Origin: Streptomyces sp. NBC_00820
GTDB lineage: Bacteria > Actinomycetota > Actinomycetes > Streptomycetales > Streptomycetaceae
Reading direction: 5' to 3'
NCBI RefSeq assembly: GCF_036347055.1
Contig: NZ_CP108882.1
Coordinates: 1,302,001 to 1,366,000 of the forward strand
DNA: 64,000 nt
How positions within the stretch are numbered: the stretch's first letter is position 1; every line of letters begins with the position of its first letter. Under the pieces are notes generated by a model. It made no database searches. It was not told where the DNA came from and worked only from the letters and a program-made list of their open reading frames with translations. Below, piece after piece: positions 57,591-64,000 of the stretch. The translations under genes were made by a program, and so were the position numbers.

Positions 57591-59573
57591 ATGACCGGCG
57601 CCCCCGTGCAGGGTGCGGCAACCCGCGCACCCGGCCCGTCCACCCTGCGGTCCCGCTGCCGTAGCTGGCTCCTGGAGGGCCTGAGCGAGCAGACGGCCCG
57701 GCATCCGGGCCCGCACCGCACCCCGCGGCCGGAGCAGCAGGGCCGGCCGTGGTGGCGCGTGATGTGCCTGACCGGTGTCGACTACTTCTCCACCCTGGGC
57801 TACCAGCCCGGCATCGCCGCCCTCGCGGCCGGCCTGCTGTCGCCGCTGGCCACCCTGGTCCTGATCGCGCTCACCCTGCTGGGGGCGCTGCCGGTGTACC
57901 GCAGGGTGGCGTACGAGAGTCCGCACGGCGAGGGTTCGATCGCCATGCTGGAGCGGCTGCTGTCGTGGTGGACCGGGAAGATCCTCGTCCTGGTCCTGCT
58001 GGGCTTCGCGGCCACCGACTTCATGATCACGATCACGCTGTCGGCGGCGGACGCGGCCGCGCACGTGGTGGAGAACCCGTTCGCCCCGACCTGGCTCCAG
58101 CACGGCAACACCTGGATCACGCTCACGCTGGTGGGCCTGCTCGGCGCGGTCTTCCTGAAGGGCTTCCGGGAGGCCATGGGTATCGCCTTCGTGCTGGTGA
58201 CCACCTATCTCACGCTCAACGTGGTCGTCCTCGCGGTCTGCGCCGACGACATCCTGAGCCGGCCCGTGCGGATCAGCGACTGGGTGGACGGGCTGACGGC
58301 GCAGCACTCGTCCCCGCTGGCCATGGTCGGCGTGGCGCTGCTGGTCTTTCCGAAGCTGGCGCTCGGTATGTCCGGGTTCGAGACGGGCGTGGCGGTGATG
58401 CCGCAGATCAAGGGCGATCCGTCGGACGGCGACGCGCATCCGGCCGGGCGCATCCGGGACACCCGCAAGCTGCTCACCACGGCCGCGCTGATCATGAGCT
58501 GTCTGCTGCTGCTGTCCAGCCTGGCGACGACGATGCTGATCCCGCAGGCCGACTTCAAGGCGGGCGGGCCGGCCAACGGGCGCGCGCTCGCCTATCTGGC
58601 GCACGAGAAGCTGGGCGAGGTCTTCGGCACGGTGTACGACGTCTCGACCATCACCATCCTGTGGTTCGCGGGCGCCTCCGCGCTGGCGGGGCTGCTGAAC
58701 CTCGTACCGCGCTATCTCCCCCGTTACGGCATGGCCCCGGAGTGGACGCGGGCCGTGCGGCCGCTGGTGCTCGTGTTCATGGTGGCCGCGGTCCTGATCA
58801 CGCTCTGGTTCCACGCGAGCGTGGACGCGCAGAGCGGCGCGTACGCCACCGGCGTGCTGGTGCTGATGCTGTCGGCGGCCTTCGCCTGCACGGTCGCCGC
58901 GCACCGGCGAAGGCACCGGGCGGCCACGGCGGGCTTCGGGGTGATCACCCTCGTGTTCGTGTACACGCTGGTGACCAACGTGATCGAGCGGCCCGACGGC
59001 ATCAAGATCGCGTCGATCTTCATCGTGGCGATCATGGTCACCTCGTTCGGTTCGCGCGTGCGCCGGGCGTTCGAGCTGCGCGCCGCCGACGTCGTCTTCG
59101 ACGAGGCGGCCCTGCGGATCGTGGACGAGGCGGCCCGCAGCGGCCCGCTCCAGCTGATCGCGAACGCACCGCAGGAGCACTCCAAGGGGGAGTACCGGGC
59201 CAAGGAGGACGAGCAGCGGGCGCACACCCTCATCCCCGCGGGCAAGCCCGTGATCTTCCTGGAGGTGTTCGTGCCGGACTCCTCCGACTTCACGACCGAG
59301 ATCAAGGTGCGCGGCGACGAGAAGCACGGGGTGCGGCGGCTGCGTGCGACGGGCCCCACGGTGCCCAACACCATCGCGGCGGTCCTGCTGGCGCTGCGCG
59401 ACCGCACCGGCGTGCCGCCGCACGTCTACTTCAACTGGACCGAGGGCAACCCGGTCACCCATCTGCTGCGCTTCCTGGTCTTCGGCAACGGCGAGGCGGC
59501 GCCGGTCACCCGCGAGGTGCTGCGCCGGGCCGAACCCGATCCGGCACGGCGCCCGATGGTGCACGTCGGCTGA
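57591..59573 (+). CDS. APC-superfamily amino acid/cation transporter
   Basis: This 660-residue membrane protein has about 12 hydrophobic helices, starting with the TM1 region [20 protein letters not shown] whose unwound helix (GYQPG) is typical of APC transporters. A polar N terminus of 50 residues precedes it. From about residue 480 a soluble C-terminal domain follows ([35 protein letters not shown]). The ATG follows AAGGAGGC. It may carry amino acids or K+; the C-terminal domain recalls regulated APC proteins. It converges on sixA with a 10-bp gap. Confidence 0.85.
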   Translation: MTGAPVQGAATRAPGPSTLRSRCRSWLLEGLSEQTARHPGPHRTPRPEQQGRPWWRVMCLTGVDYFSTLGYQPGIAALAAGLLSPLATLVLIALTLLGALPVYRRVAYESPHGEGSIAMLERLLSWWTGKILVLVLLGFAATDFMITITLSAADAAAHVVENPFAPTWLQHGNTWITLTLVGLLGAVFLKGFREAMGIAFVLVTTYLTLNVVVLAVCADDILSRPVRISDWVDGLTAQHSSPLAMVGVALLVFPKLALGMSGFETGVAVMPQIKGDPSDGDAHPAGRIRDTRKLLTTAALIMSCLLLLSSLATTMLIPQADFKAGGPANGRALAYLAHEKLGEVFGTVYDVSTITILWFAGASALAGLLNLVPRYLPRYGMAPEWTRAVRPLVLVFMVAAVLITLWFHASVDAQSGAYATGVLVLMLSAAFACTVAAHRRRHRAATAGFGVITLVFVYTLVTNVIERPDGIKIASIFIVAIMVTSFGSRVRRAFELRAADVVFDEAALRIVDEAARSGPLQLIANAPQEHSKGEYRAKEDEQRAHTLIPAGKPVIFLEVFVPDSSDFTTEIKVRGDEKHGVRRLRATGPTVPNTIAAVLLALRDRTGVPPHVYFNWTEGNPVTHLLRFLVFGNGEAAPVTREVLRRAEPDPARRPMVHVG

Positions 59574-59583
59574 GCCGGCCGGG

Positions 59584-60129
59584 CTACTTCTTCGCTCCGC
59601 GCGGCACGGTGAACGCGGTCAGCAGGGCCTTGCCGGTGGTGAGCGCCGGCCATCCGGTGCCGTGCCAGGTCAGCAGGGCGATCGCGGAGGTCGGGAACTT
59701 CACGCGCACCCGCTCCAGCGTGTCGTCCAGGCCGTCGCCCGCCAGCTCCAGGACCAGCCGCATCGCCCCGGGGTTGTGCCCGACCAGCAGCAGGGTCTCC
59801 ACCTCCGACGGTGTCTCGTGCACGACCTCCAGCAGGTCGGGTACGGAGGCCGCGTAGAGCCGGGGGTCGTAGCGCACCGGGGGCGGTGTGCCCCACTGGG
59901 CGGAGGCCAGCTCCCAGGTGCGGCGGGCCCGTACGGCGGTGGAGCACAGCGCCAGGTCGGGCAGCCAGTCCGCCTCGGCGAGGACGCGTCCGGCGGCCGG
60001 CGCGTCCCGTGTGCCGCGCGGCGCGAGCGGGCGCCGGGCGTCCTGGACGCCGTCGGGCCACGCGGACTTGGCGTGCCGCAGTACGACCAGCCGGCGCAGC
60101 GGGCCGGTGCCGCCCGCCCGTTCGCTCAC
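59584..60129 (-). CDS. SixA-family phosphohistidine phosphatase
   Basis: This 181-residue histidine-phosphatase-superfamily protein has the catalytic RHAKSAWPDG near the N terminus (RHG-type motif), TAVRARRTWELA, and VGHNPGAM with the second catalytic His. SixA-type enzymes remove phosphate from phosphohistidine in phosphotransfer proteins. The GTG at 60129 overlaps the stop of the upstream degenerate CysS-like gene by 3-4 bp, so the two are coupled. The overall form is standard. Confidence 0.92.
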   Translation of the reverse strand: MSERAGGTGPLRRLVVLRHAKSAWPDGVQDARRPLAPRGTRDAPAAGRVLAEADWLPDLALCSTAVRARRTWELASAQWGTPPPVRYDPRLYAASVPDLLEVVHETPSEVETLLLVGHNPGAMRLVLELAGDGLDDTLERVRVKFPTSAIALLTWHGTGWPALTTGKALLTAFTVPRGAKK

Positions 60130-60896
60130 GCGGGGCTCCCCAGGTCTCGGGCGAGTTCGAGTCCCAGGAGGCGGTCGGCGTACACGTAGGTCTCGAAGCG
60201 GGCGCCGTCCGTGAGGTCCGGGTCGTGCGCCACGTCCCGCAGCACCGCCAGCACCGCCGGCAGGTCCAGGTCGTCCTCCCAGGCGGCGCGCAGTCTCGTC
60301 CGCACGCCCTCCGGCACCGGCCGCGAGGGCTCCCGCGCCCAGCGGGCGACGGCGGACCGATCGCGCGCGAGGGTGTGCGCGGCCTCGTCCAGCGTCGCGG
60401 CGTCCAGCCGCACCGGCGTGTTCCGGGGCCGGGAGAGCAGGGCGAGACGCAGGACGGCGCCCCGCGCCGCCTCCTCCGCCGCCCGGCCGGCATCCGTCGC
60501 ACCGGCGTCCCCGGCCTCGGCATCCCCAGGCCCGGCCACCACCGGTGCCACGGTCACCACCGCACCGCCGGCGGCGGTTCGCTCCCCCTCGCGCACCACG
60601 TGCACGACCTGGTCCTCCCCCAGCCCCGACCCGAGGTCCCGGCTCTCCTCGAAGGGGCGGATGCCCAAGGCCGTCGCGGCGGCGCGGAGTTCCGCGTGTT
60701 CGCGGGGCGCGGTGAGGATCGTCCAGACGGGGGTGCCGCCGATCTCCAGGGCGCGGACGAGGAGGTCGGCGGTGAGCAGCACGCGCAGGGACGTCAGGTC
60801 GAGGCCGCAGGCGTAGGCCTCGACACGGGTCAGGCCACGGCGGGCGGGGACGGCGGCGACGGGCTCACCGGTTCGGGCGTCGAGGATGCGCAGCAC
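60126..60896 (-). CDS. Degenerate cysteinyl-tRNA-synthetase/MshC-like protein
   Basis: This 256-residue protein begins VLRILDARTGEPVAAVPARR, which lines up with the start of CysRS/MshC (LKVYNTLTRE...). The strand-helix that should carry the zinc Cys and HIGH motif reads YACGLDLTSLRVLLTADLLV: the Cys is kept but HIGH is lost. The KMSKS loop is missing and the middle is shortened and Ala/Gly-rich, with LDAATLDEAAHTLARDRS and AWEDDLDLPAVLAVLRD recalling the CysRS C-terminal helices. It is therefore not a functional aminoacyl-ligase and may be a binding or regulatory protein. GTG 60896 is chosen by this alignment. It is coupled to sixA. Confidence 0.75.
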   Translation of the reverse strand: MLRILDARTGEPVAAVPARRGLTRVEAYACGLDLTSLRVLLTADLLVRALEIGGTPVWTILTAPREHAELRAAATALGIRPFEESRDLGSGLGEDQVVHVVREGERTAAGGAVVTVAPVVAGPGDAEAGDAGATDAGRAAEEAARGAVLRLALLSRPRNTPVRLDAATLDEAAHTLARDRSAVARWAREPSRPVPEGVRTRLRAAWEDDLDLPAVLAVLRDVAHDPDLTDGARFETYVYADRLLGLELARDLGSPA

Positions 60897-61066
60897 GGCC
60901 CGAGCGTAGGCGTGCGGACGGCCGCGCGCAGGTACCTTGCGCCGATTCGGGGCCCCGTGGCGGGACACCGAACCGCACGCCCTGCTCCCCCGCGACCCGG
61001 GAATCGGCGTCCCGCGCCCGCTGTTTGCCCCCACGACAGTTCTCCGCAGTCCGAGAAGAGGCGGCC

Positions 61067-61501
61067 GTGTACGGCGACGAAGCGACGATCCGCAGGATCC
61101 TGACCGAGCTGGGCGACACCTGGGCGGTGGTCGGCCTGTCCACGAATCCGGACCGGGCCGCGTACGCAGTGGCGCGGGTGCTGCAGCGGTTCGGCAAGCG
61201 GATCGTGCCGGTGCACCCGAAGGCGGAGACGGTGCACGGCGAGCGGGGCTACGCCTCCCTGGCGGACATTCCCTTCGACGTCGACGTGGTGGACGTGTTC
61301 GTCAACGGGGAGCTGGCGGGCGCGGTCGCCGACGACGCGGTGGCCCGGGGCGCGAAGGCGGTCTGGTTCCAGCTCGGGGTCGTGGACGAGGCCGCGTTCG
61401 AGCGGACGCGAGACGCCGGACTGGAGATGGTGATGGACCGCTGCCCGGCGATCGAAATTCCCCTTCTGGGGCAGACTGTCTCACCGCATTCTCACAATTA
61501 G
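61067..61501 (+). CDS. CoA-binding domain protein
   Basis: This 144-residue single-domain Rossmann protein has VVGLSTNPDRAAYAVARVLQ with the glycine-rich nucleotide loop, VPVHPKAETVHGERGYASL and VWFQLGVVDEAAFE, as in the YccU/CoA_binding family. Such small proteins bind CoA and may sense or protect it; the reaction is unknown. GTG 61067 follows GAAGAGG. The C-terminal end PLLGQTVSPHSHN looks complete. A permease remnant begins within 40 bp downstream. Confidence 0.88.
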   Translation: MYGDEATIRRILTELGDTWAVVGLSTNPDRAAYAVARVLQRFGKRIVPVHPKAETVHGERGYASLADIPFDVDVVDVFVNGELAGAVADDAVARGAKAVWFQLGVVDEAAFERTRDAGLEMVMDRCPAIEIPLLGQTVSPHSHN

Positions 61502-61537
61502 CCACTGAATATCGACATTCGACCCGGCCTCTGACCT

Positions 61538-61993
61538 GTGTACGGCGTCTTCGCCGACCGCCTGCCGAACCACGAGCGTCCCTACCGACTGCCCGCCGGC
61601 AAGATCGTCGCGCCGCTGTCGTTCGTGGTCGCCAACCTGATCATCTACTGGACGCCCTGGGACACCGTGTGGCGCCTCGGCTTCGCGATCCTGCTCGGCT
61701 ACGTGTTGCTCGGCTCGTACGCCTGGTACGCGATCCGCAAGGGGCTGCCCGACGCGCCCCGCCTGGACTTCAAGGCCGCGCAGTGGCTGCCCGCTTACCT
61801 GGTCGGCATGGGCGTGATCTCCTGGCTCGGCGGCTTCGGCGGAAAGGGCACCCTCCCCCTGTGGTGGGACATGCTCATCGTCTCGGTGTTCTCGCTCGGC
61901 ATCTACTACTGGGCCATGGCCACCGCGTCGAAGTCCGAGGAGATCGAGCGCAGCATCGAGGAGGTCGTGGTCACCGACGCTCCGGCGCACTGA
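61538..61993 (+). pseudogene. C-terminal remnant of an APC-type amino acid permease
   Basis: About 150 residues from GTG 61538 read YGVFADRLPNHERPYRLPAG and then three to four transmembrane helices (VVANLIIYWTPWDTVW, LGYVLLGSYAWYAI, WDMLIVSVFSLGIYYWAMA). These match the last third of amino acid permeases of the APC family, including a C-terminal cytoplasmic EEIERSIEEVV. The first eight or so helices are missing, with no trace between 61502 and 61537. It looks like a deletion remnant. The retained part has no stop codons, so decay is recent or a truncated peptide is made. Confidence 0.75.
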
Positions 61994-62011
61994 CCCCGCC
62001 CCCGCTTTGCC

Positions 62012-62050
62012 CGGTGTCCCGTCAGCCGTAGCCCGGTTGACGGGACACCG
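62012..62050. terminator. 13-bp inverted repeat between the permease remnant and pobA
   Basis: CGGTGTCCCGTCA (62012-62024) and TGACGGGACACCG (62038-62050) form a perfect 13-bp stem with a 13-nt loop. It can end transcription from the left. Its right arm also contains TTGACG (62037-62042), placed 17 bp before TCTTGT (62060-62065) and thus at the -35 of a possible leaderless pobA promoter, so it may also act as operator. Confidence 0.5.
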
Positions 62051-62071
62051 TCACGATGATCTTGTGATCCC

Positions 62072-63295
62072 GTGATTCCCCCCTCCCCCCACCCCAACTC
62101 GGCGCCCGAGGAAGACCGTACGGTCGTCATCGTGGGCGCCGGACCCGCCGGACTCGCCATCGCCAACATCCTGCGGGCCGCCTCCGTCGACTGCGTGGTC
62201 CTGGAGACCGAGAGCAGACAGTTCGTCGAGAACCGGCCGCGGGCCGGCGTCATCGAGGAATGGGCGGTGCGCGAGCTCCATCGCCGCGGCCTGGGCGAGA
62301 ACCTGACGGCCAGGGCCGAGGCGCACGACACATGCGAGTTCCGCTTCGAGGGCGAACGGTTCCGGTTCGCCTACGGCGACCTGACCGGCCTTCGCCACTA
62401 CTTCTACCCGCAGCCGCTGCTGGTGACGGACCTGGTGCGGGAGTACGCCGACGTACGCGGCGGCGACATCCGCTTCGGCGTGCGCGACGTACGCCTGCAC
62501 GACGTGGACTCGGACCGGCCGGCGGTGTCGTACCTCTGCCCCGAGACCGGTGAACGGCGCGTGCTGCACTGTGCCTTCGTCGCCGGCTGCGACGGCGCCC
62601 GGGGAGTGACGCGGGACGCGGTCCCGGCGGCGCGCAGGCGGATCGCGCGGCAGGACGGCGGCATCGGCTGGCTGGCCCTGCTCGCCGAGGCGCCGCCCTC
62701 CGCCGACTGCGCCGTGTTCGGCATCCATCCGCGCGGATTCGCCGGTCACATGGCCCGCAGCCCCGACGTCACCCGCTACTACCTCCAGTGCGCGCCCGGC
62801 GACGACCCGGAGAACTGGACGCACGACAGGGTCTGGGTCGAGCTGCGCACCCGGCTGGGTGCGGCCGGGGCACCCCCGTTGCGGGAGGGCCGGCTGATCG
62901 AGAAGCGGGTCCTGGACCTGCACCACTACGTCGTCGAACCCCTCACCCACGGCCGGCTGCTGCTGGCCGGGGACGCCGGCCACCTCACGCCGCCCATCGC
63001 CGCGAAGGGCATGAACCTCGCCCTGCACGACGCCTTCCTGCTCGGCGACGCGCTGGTCGCGTACGTCACGCTGGGCGACGGCAGCGGCCTGGACGGCTAC
63101 TCGGACGCGTCCCTGCGCCGCGTGTGGGACTACCAGGAGTTCTCTCAGTGGCTGTCGGACGTCTACCACGGCGTCGCCTCCGGTGACCCCTTCCGTGCGG
63201 GCGTCACCCGGGCCCGGCTGCGCCGAGTGTTCACCTCACCGACGGCGGCGGCCACGTTCGCCGAGCAGTACCTGGGCGCGACCGCCGGGTTCTGA
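62072..63295 (+). CDS. pobA: 4-hydroxybenzoate 3-monooxygenase (FAD)
   Basis: PobA hydroxylates 4-hydroxybenzoate to protocatechuate with NAD(P)H and O2, feeding the beta-ketoadipate pathway. The 407-residue flavoprotein has the GxGxxG dinucleotide fold [24 protein letters not shown], the DG motif [10 protein letters not shown], and the FAD-pyrophosphate motif [17 protein letters not shown] of p-hydroxybenzoate hydroxylases. The sequence from [12 protein letters not shown] onward is standard; the first 17 residues (from GTG 62072) are Pro/Ser-rich extra sequence, so a later start is possible. No protocatechuate genes are adjacent. Confidence 0.93.
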   Translation: MIPPSPHPNSAPEEDRTVVIVGAGPAGLAIANILRAASVDCVVLETESRQFVENRPRAGVIEEWAVRELHRRGLGENLTARAEAHDTCEFRFEGERFRFAYGDLTGLRHYFYPQPLLVTDLVREYADVRGGDIRFGVRDVRLHDVDSDRPAVSYLCPETGERRVLHCAFVAGCDGARGVTRDAVPAARRRIARQDGGIGWLALLAEAPPSADCAVFGIHPRGFAGHMARSPDVTRYYLQCAPGDDPENWTHDRVWVELRTRLGAAGAPPLREGRLIEKRVLDLHHYVVEPLTHGRLLLAGDAGHLTPPIAAKGMNLALHDAFLLGDALVAYVTLGDGSGLDGYSDASLRRVWDYQEFSQWLSDVYHGVASGDPFRAGVTRARLRRVFTSPTAAATFAEQYLGATAGF

Positions 63296-63340
63296 GGGCA
63301 CCACGGGCCGCTGCGGCGGTGCGGGCCTCGCCGGTGCGGC

Positions 63341-63706
63341 TCAGCGCTCGGTCGCGGTGAGCCGCTCGGCGAGGCGGTGGTCGGCCGCCTTCAGCGTCTC
63401 GTCGACCAGGCGGCGCAGATGGTCGTCGCGGAGCGAGTAGACCACCCGGCGGCCCTCCTTGCGCGTGGTCACCAGACCCGCGAGACGCAGGCGGGCCAGA
63501 TGCTGGCTGACCGCCGGGCGGGCGGCTCCGCACGCCTCGGTGAGCGTGCCGACGTCGGCCTCGCCCGCCGTGAGGGCGTGCAGCAGGACGAGGCGGGTGC
63601 GGTCGCCGAGCAGGGCGAGGAGGTCGGCGGCGACGGCGAACTGCTCGTCGCCCGGAGTGCGTGGCTGCGCATGATGCGCAGGTGATAGGTGCATGCGTGC
63701 GCTCAT
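63341..63706 (-). CDS. ArsR/SmtB-family metal-responsive repressor
   Basis: This 121-residue winged-helix protein has ALLGDRTRLVLLHALTAGEA and ACGAARPAVSQHLARLRLAG (recognition helix), a beta-wing with RKEGRRVVYSLRD, and a C-terminal helix with DDHLRRLVDETLKAADH. Within that helix, Asp and His two residues apart and a later His match part of the alpha-5 metal site of CzrA/NmtR-type sensors of Zn, Co or Ni. ATG 63706 is 6 nt downstream of a -10 element, so translation is probably leaderless; ATG 63694 is an alternative. It diverges from a His-rich metal transporter, its likely target. Confidence 0.9.
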   Translation of the reverse strand: MSARMHLSPAHHAQPRTPGDEQFAVAADLLALLGDRTRLVLLHALTAGEADVGTLTEACGAARPAVSQHLARLRLAGLVTTRKEGRRVVYSLRDDHLRRLVDETLKAADHRLAERLTATER

Positions 63707-63712
63707 ACGCAC
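63697..63712. promoter_or_regulatory. Operator candidate GTGCG-N6-CGCAC
   Basis: GTGCGCTCATACGCAC is a perfect 5-6-5 inverted repeat covering the predicted transcription and translation start of the ArsR gene. This is the usual place for an ArsR/SmtB repressor site. Confidence 0.5.
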
Positions 63713-63741
63713 ATAATGGCCGTGTGGGCGCCTCGCGTCCA
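63713..63741 (-). promoter_or_regulatory. Leaderless promoter of the arsR-type gene
   Basis: Read leftward: -35 TGGACG (63741-63736), 17 bp, -10 CATTAT (63718-63713), then 6 nt to the A of ATG at 63706. Four of six bases match at each hexamer or better. The promoter overlaps the spacer to the divergent transporter. Confidence 0.5.
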
Positions 63742-63766
63742 CTCCCGCACACGGAAGGGGAACCAC

Positions 63767-64000
63767 GTGAGCGAGCGGCACACACACCGGCACGGGCGTC
63801 CGGAGGACGGGCACCCGGGCGGGCACCCTCACGGGCACGACGAGGATCCCGCTGACCTCGGAGACCAACAAGGTCACGGGCACAGTCACGGTCACGGGCA
63901 CAGTCACGGCCACGAATGCGGTGACGACCGCGAACACGGCCACAGCCACCACAACAAGCAACGCCACAGCCACGACCACGGCCGCGCACTCCGCTCCCGC
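63767..64000 (+). CDS. His-rich N terminus of a metal-ion transporter, partial
   Basis: Starting at GTG 63767 after GGAAGGGG, the first 78 residues are cut by the window end. They contain about 21 histidines, in HG/HS alternations such as GHGHSHGHGHSHGH and later EHGHSHHNK. Such His-rich cytoplasmic loops are typical of zinc, nickel or cobalt transporters, most often cation diffusion facilitators (CzcD/ZitB type). The membrane domain lies beyond the edge, so the transporter class is not proven. Divergence from an ArsR/SmtB repressor with a shared control region supports metal-induced efflux. Confidence 0.75.
   Translation, partial: MSERHTHRHGRPEDGHPGGHPHGHDEDPADLGDQQGHGHSHGHGHSHGHECGDDREHGHSHHNKQRHSHDHGRALRSR

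Noticed and set aside
1..64000. Insertion sequences, prophage, tRNA or rRNA genes
   Set aside because: No transposase, integrase, phage structural motif or tRNA cloverleaf was recognised on either strand.

Overview
The window is chromosomal DNA from a high-G+C actinomycete, almost certainly a Streptomyces. The signs are very strong G/C bias at third codon positions, frequent GTG starts, and Streptomyces family combinations: XRE/DUF5753 with DUF397, an ECF41 sigma factor, SWIM with DUF6493, and an EboC-type UbiA protein. Only one in-frame TTA (bldA) codon was noticed. It reads mostly as core or near-core chromosome. I saw no insertion sequence, prophage, CRISPR array, tRNA or rRNA.

Layout. 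1-1.5 kb: end of an anti-sigma-like ATPase, then an XRE regulator and a DUF397 partner (whiJ/abaA-like locus). 1.6-6.2 kb: biotin genes, bioF diverging from bioB-bioA-bioD. 6.4-11 kb: a MacB/LolD-type ABC exporter and an F420-type oxidoreductase. 11.3-17.5 kb: DEAD-box helicase, GNAT, two CNNM/CorC-like membrane proteins, an SGNH hydrolase. 17.5-22.7 kb: an unknown small protein, a membrane peptide plus UbiA/EboC protein, an AraC regulator, an unknown 607-residue protein. 23-30.5 kb: purB, mug, an unknown protein, an ABC-2 exporter with a two-component system, a ROK regulator. 30.8-38.5 kb: GntR regulator with an unusually clear promoter/operator, ECF41 sigma factor, alpha/beta hydrolase, a SWIM zinc-finger gene (frameshifted) and DUF6493. 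38.6-49.4 kb: ACT-GNAT fusion, trans-sulfuration enzyme with divergent Lrp regulator, DUF885 peptidase, SDR, membrane protein, ferredoxin / ferredoxin reductase / P450 operon, Imm21 protein. 49.5-64 kb: sbcCD, a GNAT-aminotransferase fusion with a CdsA homologue, YigZ, an APC transporter, sixA with a degenerate cysteinyl-tRNA-synthetase-like gene, a CoA-binding protein, a permease remnant, pobA, and an ArsR regulator diverging from a histidine-rich metal transporter cut by the window edge.

The most interesting signals are these. (i) A two-gene operon couples a GNAT-PLP aminotransferase fusion to a CDP-diacylglycerol-synthase-like enzyme. An identical perfect 16-bp palindrome lies upstream of it and of the distant membrane peptide-UbiA/EboC operon, suggesting a shared regulator and perhaps an undescribed lipid modification. 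(ii) A perfect TTGTCRGTG-N8-TANNNT promoter (PafBC/RecA-independent DNA-damage type) sits 7 nt from the SWIM gene start, and a second gene has the same geometry. (iii) BioB carries a C-terminal Cys/His octapeptide repeat tail, and other genes also end in in-frame tandem repeats. (iv) Two single-base frameshifts lie in G/C-rich stretches, in an ABC ATPase and in the SWIM gene; they may be real or assembly errors.
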